Of a stretch of 64,000 bases of DNA, positions 58,726-64,000 are shown piece after piece. Each line of letters begins with the position of its first letter. Within the stretch, counting starts at the first letter, position 1. Both the position numbers and the translations under genes were made by a program. Location: the NCBI GenBank assembly GCA_016792845.1, contig JAEUKH010000029.1, positions 372,001 through 436,000 on the forward strand. The letters run 5' to 3'. The notes beneath the pieces are model-generated. The model had not been told where the DNA came from. It ran no database searches and was given only the letters and a program-made list of their open reading frames with translations. The stretch is from Myxococcales bacterium (GTDB lineage: Bacteria > Myxococcota_A > Polyangia > Polyangiales > Ga0077539).

Positions 58726-59513
58726 GATGCCCGATCGCCTTGGCCCGTACGCCCCACAAGGGCGGCCATGTCTTCGTCTTCGGGGGCCTGCCCGGTGATG
58801 AACTGATGCACCAAGGGTACCGTCGAAGCGCGAAACTCGTCGCGGGTACCCGTCGCGATGATTCGACCTTTGTGCACCATCGCGAGCCGGTGCGAAACGC
58901 TAAAAGCCGTGCTCATGTCGTGGGTGACCACCACCGAGGTGATGTTGAGCGCCTTCTCTAGCGAGGTGATCAAATGATTGATGCGCGAGATGTTGATGGG
59001 GTCGAGCCCCGTGGTGGGCTCGTCGTAGAGCAACACCTCGGGTTGGAGGGCGATGGTGCGGGCCAATCCGACGCGCTTTCGCATACCGCCTGAGAGGTCG
59101 GCCGGGTTCATCGACTCGACCCCGGGCAGGCCCACCAGCGAGAGGGCCCAGGCGACGCGCTCGCTGATCGAGGCCTCGTCCATATTGAAGTGCTCGCGGA
59201 GGCCGTATGCCACGTTCTCTCTCACGGAGAGGGAGTCAAAGAGCGCCGCCCCCTGAAACACCATGCCCACCCGTTGTCGGAGGCGTTGCAGCGCCTTCGG
59301 ACCCATGGTCTCGACCCGCTCGCCGTCGAACACGATGCTGCCCGCGTCGGGCTTCAGGAGCCCGATGAGGAGCTTCAACATCACGCTCTTGCCGACCCCC
59401 GACCCGCCAAGAATGGTGAAGGTCTCACCCCGCTCGATGGCGAGGCTCAGACCTTTGTAAACCACCTTCGGGCCAAAGGCTTTGTACACATCGTGAAACT
59501 CAATCAGCGCCAT
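58722..59513 (-). CDS. mlaF: MlaF-type ABC transporter ATPase
   Basis: 263 residues. Walker A GGSGVGKS, signature LSGGMRKR (typical of the Mla family), Walker B EVLLYDEPTTGLDP and H-loop THDMS. The C-terminus KGRIIATGTRDEFRAST is typical. It powers retrograde or anterograde phospholipid transfer with MlaE and MlaD. Translationally coupled to the MCE gene. The neighbouring upstream gene is a different protein, so mlaE must be encoded elsewhere or be missing. Confidence 0.92.
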   Translation of the reverse strand: MALIEFHDVYKAFGPKVVYKGLSLAIERGETFTILGGSGVGKSVMLKLLIGLLKPDAGSIVFDGERVETMGPKALQRLRQRVGMVFQGAALFDSLSVRENVAYGLREHFNMDEASISERVAWALSLVGLPGVESMNPADLSGGMRKRVGLARTIALQPEVLLYDEPTTGLDPINISRINHLITSLEKALNITSVVVTHDMSTAFSVSHRLAMVHKGRIIATGTRDEFRASTVPLVHQFITGQAPEDEDMAALVGRTGQGDRAS

Positions 59514-59620
59514 CCGAGCGGCGCGGAAGGTGACACCACCCTCGGGCGGTGTCTATACCCACCGTGCGCCATCACGCCGACCCCGCGCAGAGAGATCTTT
59601 CGGATCGCCCCCAAGGGCGC

Positions 59621-60967
59621 TCAATGACGGAGGAAAAAGGCCGCCGCCGAGGCCAGGACGGCCAGCACCACCACCGCCGCGATGATCAACCCGACCTTCG
59701 AGCTGCTCTTCGGCGGGGCGTGGAAGGGCTGCATCCCCGGTTGCATGCCCGGGCCCGGCGCGCCCTGACCGTAGGGCTGAAACTGCCCCGGGCCGAAGTT
59801 CGGCTGAGCGCCAAAGCCCCCTGGGCCGACGGGAGGAGCCCCCTGCGGCCCGCCGTAGCCCTGCGGCCCCGGCCCGTAGCCAGCGCCCTGAGGGCCCGGC
59901 GCCCCGGGATAGCCCTGTTGCCCGGGTTGCCCCGGCGGCGCCCCCTGCGGCCCCGGCCCGCCGTACCCGGCGAGACCGAACTGTGACACGTCAACGGCCA
60001 TGGTGCTGGCCACGCCGCCCGATGAGAAGCCGCCACCAGGGCCGCCAGGGCCCGGAGCCCCCGGGAAGGGCCCCCCCGGCTGACCAGGGCCGCCAGGGCC
60101 GCCAGGGCCGCCGAGGCCAAACGACGCCGCGTCGACGGCGACGGTGCTGGCCACACCCTCTGACTGTTCAAACTCGGGCTGCGCGGGGCCTTGCGCGTAA
60201 GGCGGCGGCTGGACCGGCTGGGCGGGCCGCGCGACGGGCGCCGCGGGGGCGCCGGGGCCAGCGAAATGCCCCGGACCCATCGGGCCGCCCGGACCCATCG
60301 GGCCGCCCGGACCCATCGGGCCGCCCAGACCGAACGAGGCCGCGTCGACCGCGAGGGTGCTCGCGACACCCTCTGATTGTTCAAATTCAGGTTGGGCGCC
60401 CATGCCCGGGAGACCGAAAGCCGAGGCGTCCATCGCCATGGTGCGGGCTGCGGTCTCGGGGGGCGCTGCGGGGCGCGCGACCTGTGGGATCTGCGGCGCC
60501 GTGGTGGGCGCCGGGGGCGGTGGCGCTTGCGGGGCCGGAGGGGCAAAGCCGCCCCCAACCCGAGGGGCCGCCGACGAGACCGGCGCTTGAGGCGCGGCGT
60601 CGTACCCGAAGGCCGAGGGCTGCATCACCGTGGCCGATTCGAGCATGTCTTCGTTTGTGTCACCGGTGGGGCCAGCCCCGAGGCCCGCGGGGTCGAGGAT
60701 GTTCATCCCGCCGACCATGGTCTTGGCGTAGGGGCCCTGTTTGGCGCCCGGTGCCCCCATCGCGTGTGCCCCGCCGGCCGCCTGCGCCGTCGGGCGAACC
60801 CCGCCCGCGGGGGCCGCATCGGCCGACGTCATGAGCATCGTGCCCTTGAACTTCGGCGCCGGACGCCCACCCCCCGCAGCCTGCGGCGCCTGACTCAACA
60901 CCGCGCCACAACTTGAACAACGGGCTGTGTTGTCAGGGTTTTGAGCTCCACAGTTCGGACAGAACAT
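59621..60967 (-). CDS. Zinc-ribbon protein with repeated Thr motifs and C-terminal anchor
   Basis: 448 residues. The N-terminal ribbon CPNCGAQNPDNTARCSSC has zinc ligands C3, C6, C17 and C20. A long Pro/Gly/Ala-rich middle carries recurrent short motifs (GTMLMTSAD, ESATVMQPSAFG, ARTMAMDASAFGL, ASTLAVDAASFGL twice, ASTMAVDVSQFGL), each with a Thr before a hydrophobic residue. The tail has one membrane helix (LIIAAVVVLAVLASAAAFFL). Proteins like this in myxobacteria can be kinase substrates read by FHA domains; that is inference. ATG 60967 follows a 33-residue unlikely extension. Tandem PGGPMG repeats lie near 60290-60330. Confidence 0.8.
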   Translation of the reverse strand: MFCPNCGAQNPDNTARCSSCGAVLSQAPQAAGGGRPAPKFKGTMLMTSADAAPAGGVRPTAQAAGGAHAMGAPGAKQGPYAKTMVGGMNILDPAGLGAGPTGDTNEDMLESATVMQPSAFGYDAAPQAPVSSAAPRVGGGFAPPAPQAPPPPAPTTAPQIPQVARPAAPPETAARTMAMDASAFGLPGMGAQPEFEQSEGVASTLAVDAASFGLGGPMGPGGPMGPGGPMGPGHFAGPGAPAAPVARPAQPVQPPPYAQGPAQPEFEQSEGVASTVAVDAASFGLGGPGGPGGPGQPGGPFPGAPGPGGPGGGFSSGGVASTMAVDVSQFGLAGYGGPGPQGAPPGQPGQQGYPGAPGPQGAGYGPGPQGYGGPQGAPPVGPGGFGAQPNFGPGQFQPYGQGAPGPGMQPGMQPFHAPPKSSSKVGLIIAAVVVLAVLASAAAFFLRH

Positions 60968-61177
60968 TCGCGTTACGACTCCTCCCACAGCGGCAACGGG
61001 GGCCCCGTTGCGGGCGGGGGATCGTACACCGTTTGCGCTCTGCTTGCCATAGAAGCCCGACATCCTGCGGCTTCAAGACCCTCGAATCGCAGGGTGTGCG
61101 GCGGCTCCGTCTGAAGGGCCCTCTCCATCGCCGTGCAAACTGCGGTAGCGATGGTGGCCTCGCAACCGGAGAAAACG

Positions 61178-61828
61178 ATGGCGTCAATGCAGCGCGTGGC
61201 GATGATTCTGGGGGCGGTGGTGTTGCTCCCCTCGGCGTGTGTGTTGGGGGTGTTGGCGTTGGGGCGCCAGCTTGATGAGTCGCAGGTGGCCGAGGGCACG
61301 CTGCTCTCGCCGGGCGAGCGGGCGCGCCGTGCCGAGGCGTATCGGCAACGCTTCCTTGCGATGACGCCGGCTGAGCATCTTGCGTCGGCGCGCGCCGCGG
61401 TGGTCGAGATCGAAGCGGCGGGGTATCGGGCTGACATTGGGCGTGCGCGTCCGCATCTTGAGGCGATCGGGGCGGATGCGGGGCTCGGCGCAGAGGTGCA
61501 AGCGCTCGAAGCGCGGCTTACGGCGGTGCGCGAGCGGGTCTACGGCGGCTTCGAGGCGGCGGTCATCACGGCGGTGGCGTCATCGGGCGCGCAAGACTCG
61601 GTGGCGGCGCGTGCCGCGGTGGTGGCGCAGCTGCGGGCGCGCACCTCGGCGCCGTGCATTCACGAGCGCGACCCTGGCGGCACGGCGTTGCAGATCGGGG
61701 GCATGTACTGCGACGTCGGCATGGTCGAGCGGCTGGTGAGGGGGAGGGCCCGGGCGGCGCTCCAGCAGGCAGGGTTTCGGCAGGTTCGCTGTGAGTTTCA
61801 TGAGTCACAGACGACCCGCGCGCTGTGA
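61178..61828 (+). CDS. Membrane-anchored hypothetical protein
   Basis: 216 residues. An N-terminal helix (VAMILGAVVLLPSACVLGVLAL) is followed by a helical and Ala-rich soluble part (SPGERARRAEAYRQRFLAM, ALEARLTAVRERVYGG) and a Cys-bearing end (PCIHERDPGGTALQIGGMYCDVG, VRCEF). GGAG lies 6 bp before ATG 61178. Some resemblance to Cys-containing lipoproteins, but no lipobox in the right place. Function unknown. Convergent with the SDR gene, 9 bp apart. Confidence 0.7.
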   Translation: MASMQRVAMILGAVVLLPSACVLGVLALGRQLDESQVAEGTLLSPGERARRAEAYRQRFLAMTPAEHLASARAAVVEIEAAGYRADIGRARPHLEAIGADAGLGAEVQALEARLTAVRERVYGGFEAAVITAVASSGAQDSVAARAAVVAQLRARTSAPCIHERDPGGTALQIGGMYCDVGMVERLVRGRARAALQQAGFRQVRCEFHESQTTRAL

Positions 61829-61837
61829 AATGCGGCG

Positions 61838-62629
61838 CTAGAGGTCGCGGTACGAGCGCGCGATGACGCTGCCCATGAGGCGGGTCACGAGGCGACGCGG
61901 GAGCACCCGGTGGAGCTGCGCGGTGAGCTTGTTGTTCCACCTCGGGACGAGGGTCGTGGCGTTGGCGTTGTAGGCTTCGAGGCACGCGTCGACGCAGTCT
62001 TCGGCGCTCTGGATCATCCACCCCGGCGCCGTGGTCGTACGCCCGAGGGCGCTGTGAAACTCGCTCTCGGTGAGCCCCGGGCAGAGCGCGAGCACGGTCA
62101 CTCCGCGGGGGCGCAGCTCTTCGGCCAGCGCGTTCGACAGCGACAGCACGTACGCCTTGCTTGCGCCGTACACCGCGTAGTGTGGCATGGGCTGAAACGA
62201 CTGAATCGACCCCACGTTGATGATGCCCCCGCGCCCGCGGTCGGCGAAGACCTTCGCGAAGTGCATGGTCAAGAGGGTGAGCGCCTTGATGTTCAGGTCG
62301 ATCATGGCGCAGGCCTTCTCGGGCGGCATCGCGACGAGATCGCCTTGAAACCCGAAGCCCGCGTTGTTGATCAAGAGATCGATCTCGCGGGCGTCGGCGT
62401 CGAGCGCCGAGAGCAGCGTCGCGGGCCCCTCGGGGTGCTCAAGGTCGGCCGCCACGACCGCGACCTCGACGCCGTGGGCGGCCCGCAGCGTGTCGGCCAG
62501 CGCCTCAAGACGGTCGACCCGTCGCGCGGTGACGACGAGGTCGTAGCCCCGTGCGGCGAGGCGTTGCGCGAAGACCGCGCCGATACCCGACGATGCACCC
62601 GTGACCAAGGCCCGAAGGCGGCTCTTCAT
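61838..62629 (-). CDS. Short-chain dehydrogenase/reductase
   Basis: 263 residues. The NAD(P)-binding Gly motif TGASSGIG is at 10-17, NNAG at 88-91, and the catalytic Ser141, Tyr154 and Lys158 are in place (GSIQSF and YAVYGASK). The ARR after strand 2 suggests NADP(H). The C-terminal region (PGWMIQSAEDCVDACLEAYNANATTLVP) recalls SDRs that act on acyl or steroid-like substrates, but the substrate is unknown. It follows the large TPR regulator by 9 bp and may share its transcript. Confidence 0.9.
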   Translation of the reverse strand: MKSRLRALVTGASSGIGAVFAQRLAARGYDLVVTARRVDRLEALADTLRAAHGVEVAVVAADLEHPEGPATLLSALDADAREIDLLINNAGFGFQGDLVAMPPEKACAMIDLNIKALTLLTMHFAKVFADRGRGGIINVGSIQSFQPMPHYAVYGASKAYVLSLSNALAEELRPRGVTVLALCPGLTESEFHSALGRTTTAPGWMIQSAEDCVDACLEAYNANATTLVPRWNNKLTAQLHRVLPRRLVTRLMGSVIARSYRDL

Positions 62630-62638
62630 CGCCCGACG

Positions 62639-64000
62639 CTACCCCGGCATGACCATGCGCGCGAGCGCCTCGGGGCGCACCACGCCCTCGTCGCGTAAAA
62701 ACTGCGCGACCGCGGGCACGAGCGGGCCGTCGGGCTGTGCGCTCCGCGACGAGGCCACCGCGGCGAAGAGCGCCATCTCGCAGCGCTCGAAGCCCTCGGC
62801 GGCGTCTTGGGCCCGGGCCCTCGCCAGCGCGGCGTCGCGGCGCTGATGGGCGACCATCGAGGCGATCATGGCGGTGAGGGGCGCGCTCCAGGCGAGCTTC
62901 GTCGCGGCGATGGTGCGGGCGTCGGCGAGGCTCTGGGCGTGTAGCCGCGCGACGCTCCAGCTCGCAGAGCCGCCGCGGCGTGCGAGGCCGAGGGCGGCCC
63001 GGGCGCGCAGCTGGTGCAGCTCGATGCGAACGATCTCAAGCCTCAGGAGCTGCGCCGCTTCGAGGGCCGGCCACTCTTGGGTCAAGAGCGCGAAGGCCTC
63101 ACCGACCTCGTCGGCGTAGAGCAGCACCTGCGTCTTGGCGACCAGGTGTTGATACCGCTGAACGTGCCAGACCCCCGATTGCCATGAATTGCGCGCCCGG
63201 GTTGCCAAGGCCTCCCACTCGGCGGGCTTGTCGTGGGCGAGCCAATGGAGGCTCTGCTGACCGAAGAGAAAGCCGCCGATCGCGAAGAGGTCTTCGCGCG
63301 ACTCGGCCTCGCGCAGCACGCGGGTCATGCGCTGCGAGAGGGCCTTGATGCGACCGAGGTGGCTGAGCGCCGAGAGGGCGTAAATCTCAGAGGTCGCGAC
63401 CTCCCAAGAGACGCCGCGGCACGCGCTGCGATAGATCTCGAGGGCGCCGTCACACCACCGCACGGTGGCGGGCCAGTCGGCTTCGAACCAGCTGCTGGTG
63501 CCGCGCGCCATGAGGGCCCAGGCGCGGTCGTAGGGCACCGCGGTGTCTCGCGCGAGGGCCTCGGTCTCGTCTAACAGCCGCCGCACCCGCTTGCGAAAGA
63601 AGCCGCCCCCGAGGCTCGCCTCGCAGGTGGCCTCGTACCCGAGCGCGCGCACGACCCGCGAAGGCTCGCCGAGCTCGAGCGCTTCGAGGAGATGCGAGAC
63701 CCCTACGGCGTCGGCCATGCTGGGCTCGACCATCGAGAGGCTCACCACCGCCGACCACATCGCGTCGAGCCGTCGGAGCTGACGCCGCTCAACCGAGCGC
63801 CGCACGGTGGGCGCGCGGGTGCCCTTGAAGAGCAAGCGCGTGCGCCCGGCGAGGGCCGACGCGAGGGCCCAACGCGGCGACTCGGGGAGCTTGACCCCGA
63901 GGGCCGTGAGCACCTCGCGCATCACCCGAAACCCCTCGGCATAACGCCCCGAACCGGCGTACTGAGCGGCCGCCTGACGGCGCAGATCGAGCACCTCTTC
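62639..64000 (-). CDS. C-terminal part of a large TPR regulator (partial)
   Basis: The frame is open to the end of the window, so only the last ~454 residues are visible. They form a row of helical pairs (SGRYAEGFRVMREVLTALGV, RVVRALGYEATCEASLGGGF, VGEAFALLTQEWPALEAAQLL) like TPRs, ending FLRDEGVVRPEALARMVMPG. This style closes the kinase-AAA-TPR regulators frequent in myxobacteria, so the missing part may hold a Ser/Thr kinase and ATPase, which cannot be checked here. Confidence 0.75.
   Translation of the reverse strand, partial: EEVLDLRRQAAAQYAGSGRYAEGFRVMREVLTALGVKLPESPRWALASALAGRTRLLFKGTRAPTVRRSVERRQLRRLDAMWSAVVSLSMVEPSMADAVGVSHLLEALELGEPSRVVRALGYEATCEASLGGGFFRKRVRRLLDETEALARDTAVPYDRAWALMARGTSSWFEADWPATVRWCDGALEIYRSACRGVSWEVATSEIYALSALSHLGRIKALSQRMTRVLREAESREDLFAIGGFLFGQQSLHWLAHDKPAEWEALATRARNSWQSGVWHVQRYQHLVAKTQVLLYADEVGEAFALLTQEWPALEAAQLLRLEIVRIELHQLRARAALGLARRGGSASWSVARLHAQSLADARTIAATKLAWSAPLTAMIASMVAHQRRDAALARARAQDAAEGFERCEMALFAAVASSRSAQPDGPLVPAVAQFLRDEGVVRPEALARMVMPG

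Overview
The window is high-GC chromosomal DNA from a Gram-negative bacterium, most likely a myxobacterium (Myxococcota, perhaps Polyangia). The pointers are many lipoproteins with Asp/Ala/Gly-rich linkers and Cys-rich repeats, a MopE-type metal-binding motif, a DUF4388/DnaJ/TPR protein, zinc-ribbon proteins with low-complexity tails, a large kinase-type TPR regulator and a split nuo cluster. No phage, insertion sequence, CRISPR array or rRNA was seen. The taxonomic call is inference from gene content.

Layout. 1-5.3 kb: a FtsX/MacB-type ABC transporter, a DUF4175-like membrane protein and an organophosphate:phosphate-type MFS carrier. 5.3-11.5 kb: three consecutive lipoproteins with Cys-rich stalks and different C-terminal heads (fibrinogen-like twice, LamG-like once); the first two share a recently duplicated stalk. 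11.5-15.6 kb: CYTH protein, HAD hydrolase, and a phosphonate-type ABC system in which binding protein and permease are fused. 15.7-18.1 kb: an unrecognised overlapping gene pair, the second with a Cys4 knuckle. 18.1-22.2 kb: a minus-strand run of small membrane proteins and lipoproteins. 22.6-29.1 kb: housekeeping genes (NAD-type isocitrate dehydrogenase, cysS, hisD) with a DnaJ/TPR regulator. 29.3-38.3 kb: nuoEFJKLMN with a promoter and an intrinsic terminator.

38.3-44.9 kb: secreted and HEAT-repeat proteins, an M23 peptidase, a large membrane sulfatase-fold protein and tRNA-Cys. 45-51.1 kb: a PHP-type lipoprotein, two Tat/lipobox Rieske proteins divergent from a carotenoid oxygenase, a VOC protein and an Asp-rich lipoprotein. 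51.2-55.9 kb: Rsm22-type methyltransferase, ccmC/ccmD with a 42-residue microprotein, and prfC. 56-64 kb: GlsB/YeaQ protein, TPR/beta-barrel protein, MlaD/MlaF, a zinc-ribbon protein with repeated Thr motifs, an SDR and the C-terminal part of a TPR regulator running off the end.

Functional themes are cell-surface display, envelope lipid and phosphorus-compound transport, and respiratory energy (partial complex I, cytochrome c maturation, Rieske electron carriers). The signals least explained by ordinary annotation are the stalk/head lipoprotein cluster, the unknown pair at 15.7-18.1 kb, and three DNA-level patterns: a recurring TTGAC-N5-GTCAA palindrome inside genes, a 19-bp palindrome between convergent genes, and a phased TGTCA array.
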